From Chitinophaga sp. H8 (GTDB taxonomy: Bacteria; Bacteroidota; Bacteroidia; Chitinophagales; Chitinophagaceae): a stretch of 64,000 nucleotides of DNA. Every line of letters starts with the position of its first letter. Position 1 is the first letter of the stretch. The DNA is taken from positions 1,116,001-1,180,000 of the forward strand of contig NZ_JBEXAC010000001.1 in assembly GCF_040567655.1 (NCBI RefSeq). Reading direction: 5' to 3'. Positions 25,297 to 34,352 of the stretch are shown piece by piece. The position numbers were made by a program, and so were the translations under genes. The notes below the pieces were generated by a model, which did not search any database, had not been told where the DNA came from, and worked only from the letters and a program-made list of their open reading frames with translations.

Positions 25297-26619
25297 ATGA
25301 GCAACAACGGAAAGTTAAACAGAATTGAAAACGCCAGTATTGCCATTATAGGCCTGGGCTATGTTGGTTTACCCCTGGCTCTTGAATTTGGTAAAAAGTA
25401 TGATGTTCTTGGCTTTGATATAGATGAGAAAAGAGTGAAGGAACTAGGAAGTGGGGAGGATAGAACGAAAGAAGCAAATATAGAAGAACTGAAAAGAGTT
25501 ATTGCTTTAAAAAAAGAGGACAAAAAGGGGCATATAGGGCTACATTTTTCTTCTAATGTGGAAGACCTTAGAAGTTATAATACTTTTATTGTAACTGTCC
25601 CAACGCCCATTGATCAATTTAAAGCACCGGACCTCAAGCCACTCTTAAAAGCTTCCGAAATGCTTGGGCGAATTTTGAAGCAGGGAGATCTTGTAATCTA
25701 TGAATCTACAGTTTATCCGGGTTGCACAGAAGAAGATTGTGTACCAGTACTTGAGAGGGTATCTGGTTTGAAATTCAATAAAGATTTCTTTGCTGGTTAC
25801 TCACCTGAAAGAATCAATCCGGGAGACAAAATAAATACGCTCACTAAAATTAAAAAAGTTACCAGTGGCTCAACTCCTGAAATTGCCAGCCGAGTAGATG
25901 ATCTCTATCGTTCTATTATTGATGCAGGAACACACAAGGCTTCCTGCATTAAGGTTGCTGAAGCTTCTAAAGCAATTGAAAATGCACAACGGGATGTGAA
26001 TATTTCATTTGTTAATGAATTGGCACTTATTTTCGATCGAATGGGGATTGATACTAATGATGTTATTGAGGCTGCCGGTACCAAATGGAATTTTCTCAAA
26101 TATAGACCTGGTTTAGTGGGAGGCCATTGTATTGGGGTTGATCCTTATTATTTGGCTCATAAAGCTGAATCCTTAGGTTACCACCCACAGGTAATTTTAT
26201 CAGGCAGGCGGGTAAATGATCATGTTGGACATTTTGTGGCCAATAAAGTGGTAAAGTTAATGATTGAGAAAGATCATAAAATAAAAGGATCCAAGGCGCT
26301 GATAATGGGTGTAACATTTAAGGAGAATTGTCCTGATGTACGTAACACAAGAGTAGTAGATATTTATCATGAATTAGTTCAGTTTGGCTTGAATGTGGAT
26401 ATTTATGACCCATGGGCAGACGCAAATGAAGTGGCACATGAATATGGCTTGAAAGTAGTTGGTAAACTTGAGGAGAATGTAGTGTATGATGCAATTGTTG
26501 TTGCAGTTGCGCATAATGAGTTTTTAACTTTCGACTATCAGAAAATGAAACGTAATAATGGGGTGCTTTTTGATACAAAAGGATGTTTAGACCGTCGAAT
26601 AGTAGATGGTCGGCTATAA
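25297..26619 (+). CDS. UDP-GlcNAc 6-dehydrogenase, TviB/WbpA-like
   Basis: This 440-residue nucleotide-sugar dehydrogenase has an N-terminal NAD site IIGLGYVGLPLA (18-29), PGCTEEDCVP and YSPERINPGD in the central part, and the catalytic Cys278 in GGHCIGVDPYYL. Overall wording is very close to the Vi-antigen TviB and WbpA families, which oxidise UDP-GlcNAc (or UDP-GalNAc) at C6 to the uronic acid. Followed by WbpB-, WbpE- and WbpD-like genes, it should supply UDP-GlcNAcA for a 2,3-diacetamido uronic acid. It is separated by 111 bases from the kinase gene and 18 from lhgO. Confidence 0.92.
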   Translation: MSNNGKLNRIENASIAIIGLGYVGLPLALEFGKKYDVLGFDIDEKRVKELGSGEDRTKEANIEELKRVIALKKEDKKGHIGLHFSSNVEDLRSYNTFIVTVPTPIDQFKAPDLKPLLKASEMLGRILKQGDLVIYESTVYPGCTEEDCVPVLERVSGLKFNKDFFAGYSPERINPGDKINTLTKIKKVTSGSTPEIASRVDDLYRSIIDAGTHKASCIKVAEASKAIENAQRDVNISFVNELALIFDRMGIDTNDVIEAAGTKWNFLKYRPGLVGGHCIGVDPYYLAHKAESLGYHPQVILSGRRVNDHVGHFVANKVVKLMIEKDHKIKGSKALIMGVTFKENCPDVRNTRVVDIYHELVQFGLNVDIYDPWADANEVAHEYGLKVVGKLEENVVYDAIVVAVAHNEFLTFDYQKMKRNNGVLFDTKGCLDRRIVDGRL

Positions 26620-26637
26620 ATTATTTTACTAAAAAGA

Positions 26638-27840
26638 ATGAACACGCAGAAATTTGACACTGTTATAATTGGAGCTGGGCTTGTAGGGCTTTCTGTGGCT
26701 TACCATCTTAAAATAAAAGAGCCTAAAAGAAAGGTATTAGTTATTGAAAAGGAGATCGACATAGCGTTACATCAGTCTGGGCATAATAGTGGCGTAATGC
26801 ATAGTGGCATTTATTATAAACCTGGAAGTCTGAAAGCCAGTAATTGTATTGCGGGGTATCATGCGCTATTGAAATTTGCTAGAGAAAATGATATTCCGCA
26901 TGATGTATGTGGGAAGATAATTGTAGCTGTTTCCCAAAATGAAATTGTTGGATTAAATAATATTTATGAAAGAGGATTAAAGAATGGTTTGACTGGATTA
27001 AAGAAGCTTTCGAAAGATGAGATCAAAGAAATTGAACCACATTGTAACGGAATCGCAGCTATTGCAGTTCCTCAAACAGGAATAATTGATTATCCAAAAG
27101 TAGCCAGAGTGTTACTAGATAAATTTAAAACATTAGGGGGCTGTATAAGTTTTGGCGATGAGGTTGTCAAGATTCGAGATTGTAATGCGGAAGTGGCAGT
27201 AGAAACTACGAAGGGGCAGTACATTACTACGAGCATCATAAGTTGTGCTGGACTCTTTTCTGATCGTGTATCTAAGCTTACAGAAGGCAATAATAATAGT
27301 TTGAGTATTATCCCTTTCAGAGGCGAATATTACAAATTAAGGAAAGAAAAAGCTCATTTAGTAAAACATCTTGTGTATCCAGTACCTGATCCAAATTTTC
27401 CTTTTCTTGGGGTGCATTTTACCCGTATGATCAGTGGTGGTATTGAGGCTGGTCCTAATGCTGTGTTAGCTTTTAAGAGGGAAGGTTACAAGTTTACAGA
27501 TTACAATGTTAAAGACCTGGGTGAGATTTTGAGTTGGCCGGGGTTCTGGAAGATAGTGGGCAAATATGGTAAAACAGGTATGGGCGAAATATACAGATCA
27601 CTATCCAAATCAGCATTTACCAGAGCATTACAAAGGTTGATTCCGGAAATTAAAGAAGCTGATCTGGTCGCAGGCGGGGCAGGAGTAAGAGCCCAAGCAT
27701 GTGATAGAAAGGGAAACCTTATTGATGACTTTGATATTTTGCAGCGAAGGAATATTATTCACGTGCGTAATGCTCCATCTCCAGCTGCAACATCTTCTCT
27801 TTCAATAGGTAAATTTATTTGTGATAAAATATTAAACTAA
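26638..27840 (+). CDS. lhgO: L-2-hydroxyglutarate oxidase (LhgO)
   Basis: This 400-residue FAD-dependent oxidoreductase of the DAO fold has an N-terminal dinucleotide motif VIIGAGLVGLSVAYHL (9-24). HQSGHNSGVMHSGIYYKPGS (about 51-70) is highly characteristic of LhgO/YgaF, as is GGAGVRAQACD near the C-terminus. The enzyme oxidises L-2-hydroxyglutarate to 2-oxoglutarate, passing electrons to the quinone pool. Its position between the WbpA-like and WbpE-like genes is unusual for a central-metabolism enzyme. WbpB-type dehydrogenases use 2-oxoglutarate to reoxidise NADH, making 2-hydroxyglutarate, so recycling that by-product is a good explanation. Confidence 0.92.
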   Translation: MNTQKFDTVIIGAGLVGLSVAYHLKIKEPKRKVLVIEKEIDIALHQSGHNSGVMHSGIYYKPGSLKASNCIAGYHALLKFARENDIPHDVCGKIIVAVSQNEIVGLNNIYERGLKNGLTGLKKLSKDEIKEIEPHCNGIAAIAVPQTGIIDYPKVARVLLDKFKTLGGCISFGDEVVKIRDCNAEVAVETTKGQYITTSIISCAGLFSDRVSKLTEGNNNSLSIIPFRGEYYKLRKEKAHLVKHLVYPVPDPNFPFLGVHFTRMISGGIEAGPNAVLAFKREGYKFTDYNVKDLGEILSWPGFWKIVGKYGKTGMGEIYRSLSKSAFTRALQRLIPEIKEADLVAGGAGVRAQACDRKGNLIDDFDILQRRNIIHVRNAPSPAATSSLSIGKFICDKILN

Positions 27841-27849
27841 GTCAGATAT

Positions 27850-28983
27850 ATGAATAATGCCATACAAATGGTGGACCTTAAAGGGCAATATGTTAAGATT
27901 AAGGAAGAGATAGATGGTGCAATTCAGGGATGTATTAATGCAACCTCATTTATAAATGGGCCAGAGGTTCTGAAGTTTGCTGAGAGCTTAGAACGATATT
28001 TAGACGCAAAAAAAGTGATTCCTTGCGCTAATGGGACAGATGCTTTACAAATCGCCTTAATGGCCCTGGATCTAAAAGCTGGTGATGAAGTGATAGTTCC
28101 AGGTTTTACTTATGTAGCTACAGCTGAAGTAATTGGATTACTAGGGCTAACTCCTGTTATGGTGGATGTGGAGCCAGATACTTTTAACATAAGTATTGCT
28201 GAAGTTGAAAAGGCGATCTCTCCAAAGACTAAGGTGATTGTTCCTGTTCATTTGTATGGACAATGTGCTGATATGGAAAATCTGATGGCGCTTGCGGAGA
28301 AGCATAATATACATGTAATCGAAGATACTGCTCAGGCTATTGGAGCCGATTATACTTTTGCCAATGGTAATAATAGAAAGGCTGGTACAATAGGAACAAT
28401 AGGATGTACTTCATTTTTCCCTTCCAAAAATCTCGGTTGCTATGGTGATGGTGGAGCTATATATACAAATGATATGGCTTTGGGAGATAAAATCAGAATG
28501 ATTGCCAACCATGGTCAGAGTAAAAAATATCATCACAAGTTTATTGGATGTAATTCCCGCCTTGATTCCATTCAGGCTGCAATTCTGGATGTAAAACTTA
28601 ACTATCTTGATAAGTATTCCGAAGCGCGTAATAATGCTGCAAATCATTATGATGATATGTTAAGGGATACAGCTGAAGTTGTTATACCATTTAGAGCTCC
28701 TGCTTCTACCCATGTTTTTCATCAGTATACATTAAGGATATTAAATGGAAAACGTGATGCACTGCAAACTTATTTAAAAGAAGCAGGTATTCCTTCAATG
28801 ATATATTATCCATTACCACTAGGTGAGCAGGAAGCATATAAAGGACTGGGAAGGTCGGTAGGTGAATTACCTGTGACTTATCGGTTGTGTAAAGAAGTGA
28901 TTTCATTACCCATGCATACTGAATTAACAATAGAGGAGCAAGTATTTATTACGAATAAAATAAAGGATTTCTTTAAAAAATAA
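27850..28983 (+). CDS. DegT/DnrJ/EryC1 sugar aminotransferase, WbpE-like
   Basis: This 377-residue PLP-dependent aminotransferase has ANGTDALQIALMAL (about 59-72), a phosphate/ring-binding stretch VIEDTAQAIGA, and the Schiff-base Lys193 in FFPSKNLGCYGDGG. WbpE/WlbC enzymes transfer an amino group from glutamate to the 3-keto carbon of the UDP-GlcNAcA derivative, giving 3-amino UDP-GlcNAcA and 2-oxoglutarate. Neighbouring WbpD- and WbpB-like genes support that substrate over other DegT roles. It starts 9 bases after lhgO and ends 3 bases before the acetyltransferase. Confidence 0.9.
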   Translation: MNNAIQMVDLKGQYVKIKEEIDGAIQGCINATSFINGPEVLKFAESLERYLDAKKVIPCANGTDALQIALMALDLKAGDEVIVPGFTYVATAEVIGLLGLTPVMVDVEPDTFNISIAEVEKAISPKTKVIVPVHLYGQCADMENLMALAEKHNIHVIEDTAQAIGADYTFANGNNRKAGTIGTIGCTSFFPSKNLGCYGDGGAIYTNDMALGDKIRMIANHGQSKKYHHKFIGCNSRLDSIQAAILDVKLNYLDKYSEARNNAANHYDDMLRDTAEVVIPFRAPASTHVFHQYTLRILNGKRDALQTYLKEAGIPSMIYYPLPLGEQEAYKGLGRSVGELPVTYRLCKEVISLPMHTELTIEEQVFITNKIKDFFKK

Positions 28984-28986
28984 TCA

Positions 28987-29559
28987 ATGAGCTATTTTTC
29001 GCACCATACAGCTATTATTGATGATGAATGTGAGATTGGAGACGGAACAAAAATTTGGCACTTTAGCCATATAATGCCTAAATGTGTAATTGGAAAAAAC
29101 TGTAATATAGGTCAGAATGTAGTTATTTCACCTGGAGTTGTTTTAGGTAGTAATGTAAAAATTCAGAATAACGTATCTGTTTATGAAGGGGTAACTTGTG
29201 ATGATGATGTTTTTCTTGGGCCTTCTATGGTTTTTACAAATGTAATTAATCCTAGGAGTGCTGTGAATAGGAGAGGGCAATATTCTAGAACGTATGTAGG
29301 AAAGGGTGCTTCAATTGGAGCCAATGCTACAATTGTTTGTGGTCACGATATTGGTGCATATGCGTTTATCGGCGCAGGAGCTGTGGTTACAAAAACAGTT
29401 CCCGCATATGCCTTATTTGTGGGTAATCCGGCAAAACAGATTGGTTGGGTTGGTGAATATGGGCATCGGCTTGATTTTGATGCAGAAAATAGGGCAATAT
29501 GTATTGAAAGCAAGCAGGAGTATATATTAGAGAATAATACTGTAAAAAGGGTAAAATGA
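28987..29559 (+). CDS. Sugar N-acetyltransferase, WbpD-like left-handed beta-helix
   Basis: This 190-residue protein of hexapeptide repeats begins YFSHHTAIIDDECEIGDGTK, with IGKNCNIGQNVVISPGVVLG, an external loop including FTNVINPRSAVNR, and IVCGHDIGAYAFIGAGAVV. The pattern matches WbpD/WlbB, which acetylate the 3-amino group of UDP-GlcNAc(3N)A with acetyl-CoA. It acts as a trimer in the cytoplasm. The stop overlaps the ATG of the WbpB-like gene by four bases, so the two are translationally coupled. Confidence 0.92.
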   Translation: MSYFSHHTAIIDDECEIGDGTKIWHFSHIMPKCVIGKNCNIGQNVVISPGVVLGSNVKIQNNVSVYEGVTCDDDVFLGPSMVFTNVINPRSAVNRRGQYSRTYVGKGASIGANATIVCGHDIGAYAFIGAGAVVTKTVPAYALFVGNPAKQIGWVGEYGHRLDFDAENRAICIESKQEYILENNTVKRVK

Positions 29560-30581
29560 TAATTAATAAAGAAAAGATAAAATTTGCTGTAATAGGATGT
29601 GGTCATATCGGGAAACGGCATGCACAAATGGTGCAAAATAACGAGGAGTCTGAATTACTTGCACTTGTCGACACTAAGCCGGCAAGTCAACTAGATATTG
29701 AGAAGTTTAATGTACCCTTTTTTCCCTCATTAGAAGCATTAATTTCTTCTGATATTATCGAAGAAATAGATGTTATTAATATTGCCTCTCCTAATGGTTA
29801 TCATGCTGAGCAGGCAATGAAATGCCTCGATGCTAAAAAACATATTGTTGTTGAAAAGCCTATGACATTATCTAAGCAAGATGCGGAGCGTGTGATATTT
29901 AAGGCTTTGCATGTCCATAAGCATGTATTTGCTGTGATGCAAAATCGTTATTCTCCACCTAGTGTTTGGGTCAAAGAATTAATTGATTCAGGACGTCTTG
30001 GAAAAATCTATATGGTTCAGCTTAATTGTTATTGGAACAGGGATGAAAGATATTATAAGCCAGAAAGCTGGCATGGTAAAAAGGAGCTAGATGGAGGAAC
30101 ACTATATACACAGTTTTCTCATTTCATAGATATAATGTACTGGCTTTTTGGAGATATTGATAACATTAATGGGCGATTTAATGATTTTAATCATAATCAA
30201 TTAACGGATTTTGAGGATAGTGGTTTTTTGAATTTTGATTTTGTGAATGGAGGTATGGGCTGTCTTAATTATTCAACTTCTATCTGGAATCAAAACCTTG
30301 AAAGCTCGATGACCATTATTGCAGAAAACGGTTCAGTGAAAATTGGTGGACAGTATATGGATAAAGTAGAGATTTGTAATGTTAAGGATTATACTTTACC
30401 TGAACTTGCGCCAACTAACCCTGGTAATGATTATGGTGCATACAAAGGATCTGCAGCAAACCATCACTTTGTGATTGAGAATGTTGTAAATGTGCTCAAA
30501 GGAAGATCTTCAATTACTACAAATGCTTTGGAAGGATTAAAGGTTGTAGAAATAATAGAGCGGATTTATAAGCAAAGATAA
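29556..30581 (+). CDS. Gfo/Idh/MocA oxidoreductase, WbpB/WlbA-like
   Basis: This 341-residue protein has an N-terminal Rossmann motif VIGCGHIGKRHAQM (about 12-25), NIASPNGYHAEQAM, the family EKPMT motif near 105, and a C-terminal alpha/beta domain with SWHGKKELDGGTLYTQFSHFID. WbpB/WlbA oxidise the 3-hydroxyl of UDP-GlcNAcA; in characterised members the tightly bound NADH is reoxidised by 2-oxoglutarate, giving 2-hydroxyglutarate. This is the step that would need LhgO. It is coupled to the acetyltransferase gene by a 4-base overlap. Confidence 0.9.
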   Translation: MIINKEKIKFAVIGCGHIGKRHAQMVQNNEESELLALVDTKPASQLDIEKFNVPFFPSLEALISSDIIEEIDVINIASPNGYHAEQAMKCLDAKKHIVVEKPMTLSKQDAERVIFKALHVHKHVFAVMQNRYSPPSVWVKELIDSGRLGKIYMVQLNCYWNRDERYYKPESWHGKKELDGGTLYTQFSHFIDIMYWLFGDIDNINGRFNDFNHNQLTDFEDSGFLNFDFVNGGMGCLNYSTSIWNQNLESSMTIIAENGSVKIGGQYMDKVEICNVKDYTLPELAPTNPGNDYGAYKGSAANHHFVIENVVNVLKGRSSITTNALEGLKVVEIIERIYKQR

Positions 30582-30612
30582 GCGTATACTCCTTAATGTT
30601 TATTTGGAATAG

Positions 30613-31926
30613 ATGTATTTGGAAAAATATTGGAATATAATCCTAAAGAATAACTTTGTCAAATCTTTTCTAATACTTATTAGTGGTTCGGCTGCTGCAC
30701 AAATTATAAATTTTGGCTTTTACCCGTTATTGTCAAGAATATATGATTCTAAGGATTTTGGTGTATTGGCATTATTCACATCAATAATAGGCATCTGTTC
30801 TTCTTTTACATCAGGAAAGTATGAGTTAGCTATTCCTACAGTGAAGGAGGAGGCAGAAGCAAGGAAGATCGTTAAAGTGGCCATGTTCTTTTCAGTATCT
30901 TTCGCAATACTGGTTGCTTTAATATTGTTTCTGATATGGAGTTTTTTTCCAAATTTCCAAAGAGAACTATTTCAGAATAATTTAGTGTGGTTGGTCCCCA
31001 TTTCTATAATATTGATTAATGGATATGAGATCTTCACATACTATTATATTAGATATGGTAACTTGAAAATAATTTTAAGAACAAAACTTTATCAAGCTGC
31101 ATCTAAAAATATAATACAGGTAGGGGGGGGAGTACTTTTTCTTAATAAAGGTATGTTTTTGGTATTAGGCCTTATAATGAGTCAATCTACGGGCCTTTAC
31201 TCCTTTGTGAAAAAATATTTTAAAGGACGTAAAATAAGGCCCTTTTTTGAGCGAGATAGTTTTAGATTTCAAAAAGCGGAAATCTTTAAGTATGCTCAAT
31301 TGTATAAGAAATATCCGTTGTTTCTTATTCCATCGGGGTTTCTGAATAAGTTGGGAATAGAATTGCCTGTGTTTTTTTTTACGCTTTATTTTGGGGCTAG
31401 TTTTACTGGGAATTATGCTATGGCTAATTTAGTTACTTTAACACCCATTTCTATAATTATTCAGTCATTATCCAAGTCGTATTTGAATGAATTTTCAGTT
31501 AAATATAGTACTTCAGGTGAAAAAGCATTGAGTTTTTATAATGCATTTCATTTGAAATTACTAAAGTGGACTTTGTTACCCTGTATTCTTCTTTGTTTTG
31601 TTATTAAACCACTCGCTTTATTCGCACTTGGCGCGAAGTGGCTGTTGGCAGCAGAGATGATGCAGTATTTATGTGCATTGGCATATTTTCAATTAATTTA
31701 TTCAACTATCTCGCAAACCTTAAACGTTATTAATAGGCATGAGAAACAGTTAACGTGGAATATTATACGGACTGTATTTATACTTGCTTTATTTTTTATT
31801 GCGCATCTAATAGGCATGGATAACTTGCTTATATTCAAAATATATATATTGGCTATGATTGTATTTTACATCATTTTGGGCCAAATAACGATTAATACAC
31901 TGAAAAACCATATCAAACATGGATAA
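30613..31926 (+). CDS. Wzx-like lipid-linked oligosaccharide flippase
   Basis: This 437-residue inner-membrane protein has about 12 TM helices and the MOP-superfamily polysaccharide transporter pattern, including a basic N-terminus and SGSAAAQIINFGFYPLLSRIY in the first helix region. Such flippases move undecaprenyl-linked repeat units across the inner membrane before Wzy polymerisation. Low overall conservation is normal for Wzx. A run of eight G (31123-31130, encoding Gly171-173) and nine T (31372-31380) lie within the gene. It overlaps the next glycosyltransferase gene by 8 bases. Confidence 0.85.
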   Translation: MYLEKYWNIILKNNFVKSFLILISGSAAAQIINFGFYPLLSRIYDSKDFGVLALFTSIIGICSSFTSGKYELAIPTVKEEAEARKIVKVAMFFSVSFAILVALILFLIWSFFPNFQRELFQNNLVWLVPISIILINGYEIFTYYYIRYGNLKIILRTKLYQAASKNIIQVGGGVLFLNKGMFLVLGLIMSQSTGLYSFVKKYFKGRKIRPFFERDSFRFQKAEIFKYAQLYKKYPLFLIPSGFLNKLGIELPVFFFTLYFGASFTGNYAMANLVTLTPISIIIQSLSKSYLNEFSVKYSTSGEKALSFYNAFHLKLLKWTLLPCILLCFVIKPLALFALGAKWLLAAEMMQYLCALAYFQLIYSTISQTLNVINRHEKQLTWNIIRTVFILALFFIAHLIGMDNLLIFKIYILAMIVFYIILGQITINTLKNHIKHG

Positions 31927-33019
31927 GATACTTTTTTTTTGCTACGGTGATATTGCGCAGGACGGAAGAATTTTACGATCAATAAATGCAATCATAGAAT
32001 TAGGCCTAGACCCGATAATTATCTCTTATTCTAAAGAGAATAAATTGCCATTAGATGGGAAATATTTACATGTGAACATAAAAAAAGGGAAAAGACATTT
32101 AGGGCTAATCCAAGGAATGGCACATGTGATTAAGTACGTAAGCCGATATAAGACAAAATTTGTTTATTTCCATGATTACTATTATGCCCCAGCACTTAAT
32201 CTGGTAAAAGCACTCTTTCCGAACAGAGTTATTGTTTATGATTCTCACGAGCTGTTAGTACCATTAGATGAAATAAATGGTGACCGACGTAATAATTTTT
32301 TTTATAAAGCAGAAAGGAGAAATATTAAATCCGCAAACATCGTTATCTCCGCCAATAAGGAACGGGCAAAAGTGATGGAAGAAAAGTATCAGCTGAATAA
32401 GAATATCTATGCCGTTAGAAATATTCCAGAACTACATGACACGAACTATAAAACAAAAGCTGTGTCCTCAAAAAAGATACTGGTTTATCAAGGCGCAATT
32501 TATCCTGGACGGGGAATAGATGTTTTCATTAAAGCGATGCAGTATTTTGATGACAATACTTTACTTATGATTGTTGGAGATGGCCCATTATTGCCGGAAT
32601 TGAAGAAAATGGCAGAAGAGCTTGAACTCAACAAGAAAATAAAGTTCCTTGGTAAAGTTAGTGCTAATGAATTATACAGATTGTTAGTCGAAGAATGCGA
32701 CTTTGGTATAATAACATACTCTAATGAAAATCTCAACAATCAATTCTGCGCACCAAATAAACTGTATGAATATATTCACTTGGGATTGCCATTTATAACA
32801 ACAAGCCAGGAGACAATATTGAGCGAGGTAAGAGGATATGATTTTTATACCAATATTGACCTGGATGATAGTGTGGAGGTAACGGCTAGCAAAATAAGAA
32901 ATTTTATTGCGAATTATGTTCCTGAAAATGAAAGTTTTAGGAAATTCTGTGAGTTGAATAATTGGGATAGTGAGAAAAAAATCTACAGCAAGATTTTTAC
33001 TGAGAACGTAAACAAATAG
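31919..33019 (+). CDS. Glycosyltransferase, GT4-like (GT-B)
   Basis: This is a 366-residue soluble or membrane-associated GT-B transferase. The N-terminal half is divergent (CYGDIAQDGRILRSINAI, VYDSHELLVPLD). The C-terminal half has the donor-site pattern ILVYQGAIYPGRGIDVFIKAM, MIVGDGPLLPELKKMAEE and a Glu-containing stretch near APNKLYEYIHLGLP. It should add one sugar of the repeat unit; donor and linkage are unknown. Its start overlaps wzx, and nine T (31932-31940) lie at codons 5-8, where slippage would abolish the product. Confidence 0.85.
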   Translation: MDKILFFCYGDIAQDGRILRSINAIIELGLDPIIISYSKENKLPLDGKYLHVNIKKGKRHLGLIQGMAHVIKYVSRYKTKFVYFHDYYYAPALNLVKALFPNRVIVYDSHELLVPLDEINGDRRNNFFYKAERRNIKSANIVISANKERAKVMEEKYQLNKNIYAVRNIPELHDTNYKTKAVSSKKILVYQGAIYPGRGIDVFIKAMQYFDDNTLLMIVGDGPLLPELKKMAEELELNKKIKFLGKVSANELYRLLVEECDFGIITYSNENLNNQFCAPNKLYEYIHLGLPFITTSQETILSEVRGYDFYTNIDLDDSVEVTASKIRNFIANYVPENESFRKFCELNNWDSEKKIYSKIFTENVNK

Positions 33020-33020
33020 C

Positions 33021-34340
33021 ATGTTTTATAATACAGAACATTTTAGCTTTTATGTTTTTCTTCAATATTTTATAAGTACTCTGATAATTTTTTTATCAGG
33101 ATACAGTAGGATTAAAAAGGGAAATGTACAAAGCAAACTCTTCTATACATTTTATATTGGAGGTTTCTTCTTTTATGCTGGGGTAGGTGCGGCCTATAAG
33201 GAAGGTGTGGCTGTTGACTATTTTATGTATTATTTAATTTATTTAATAGTATTTGTCCTTTTTTTTATACGAGGCTACAAATCTTTTTCAGGTGTTGAAA
33301 AGAAATTTGGTGCGGTTGCCGACTATAAATTAAATACCCTGGTTGCTAACAAGAATTTTTGTGTAACTATAATAATCGTTTATCTTTTTTGCTCGGGGTT
33401 TTCATTAATATATCCCAATTTTCAGTTATACAAGCTTGTTTCTCCTCCTAAACCAGACTCAACCTCGATTGTTTTCGAACGGTTCACAAACGAACACAAC
33501 GATTTAATATTGGTACTTGTTCGATATTTTAAATTATTGTTAACACCTTTTTTTCTTTTGGCCCTTAACTATTTCCGGAATAGAATTTGGATGATGGCTT
33601 TAGTCTTATTTCTACCATTGTACTTTGAGTTTTGTGTTCAAGCATACATAGGCAGAAGTGCAATGTTAATCCAAGGTGTGATTTTCTTTCTGATTCTATG
33701 GCAAAATAGGCCTAAAATCAGAACTAAACTGGTGATTGCTCTGGCCATCTTAATTCCTTCATTTATAATATTTAGTTATTACTATCAGAGTTTAAGGATT
33801 GGAGGTTCTCAGAATTTTAAGAATATTACTTTAAATGATGCATTGGACGGCGTTTTGGGGATTGAAACAGGTTTCCCTACAAGATCTGCAGAAATTATAG
33901 ATAAGGGTTTATCTACTGACTTAGGTGCCTACTCTAAATGGTTAATTACACTGCCATTTCCTAAATTCATGCTAGAAAGGAGTCAAGGAGGACTGGTGGG
34001 TTATGAAATATCTGAACATTTGCTAGGAGTAAAGAGAACCGATACAGGATACTTTGTAATTCTGTATGGTAATGTGACGGAAAGTATATATATATATACC
34101 AAATACTTATTTTGGGTGCAACCTATTATCATTGGGCTATTATTGAGTTACTTAAGTAGATACTTTGGCAGTTCTAAGTTGTTGTTACCTGTATTTATAT
34201 ATTTACTGATAACATGTGGTTATAATTTAACAAGGGCCGGTACACAGTCTGCGTTTCCTGTTGTTATTAATAATAACTTGTTATTTTATATATTCTTGTA
34301 TTTCAAGGTGCGACAAGTTAGATTAGCGAAAAGCCCTTAA
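33021..34340 (+). CDS. Wzy-like O-antigen/EPS polymerase
   Basis: This 439-residue, very hydrophobic protein has about 10-12 TM helices and a larger periplasmic loop in the second half (roughly residues 245-345, with QSLRIGGSQNF and a stretch around GFPTRSAEIID). It has low similarity to anything specific, which is typical for Wzy. Position directly after wzx and a glycosyltransferase supports repeat-unit polymerase function. It begins one base after the preceding stop. Confidence 0.75.
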   Translation: MFYNTEHFSFYVFLQYFISTLIIFLSGYSRIKKGNVQSKLFYTFYIGGFFFYAGVGAAYKEGVAVDYFMYYLIYLIVFVLFFIRGYKSFSGVEKKFGAVADYKLNTLVANKNFCVTIIIVYLFCSGFSLIYPNFQLYKLVSPPKPDSTSIVFERFTNEHNDLILVLVRYFKLLLTPFFLLALNYFRNRIWMMALVLFLPLYFEFCVQAYIGRSAMLIQGVIFFLILWQNRPKIRTKLVIALAILIPSFIIFSYYYQSLRIGGSQNFKNITLNDALDGVLGIETGFPTRSAEIIDKGLSTDLGAYSKWLITLPFPKFMLERSQGGLVGYEISEHLLGVKRTDTGYFVILYGNVTESIYIYTKYLFWVQPIIIGLLLSYLSRYFGSSKLLLPVFIYLLITCGYNLTRAGTQSAFPVVINNNLLFYIFLYFKVRQVRLAKSP

Positions 34341-34352
34341 AATATTTTAACC

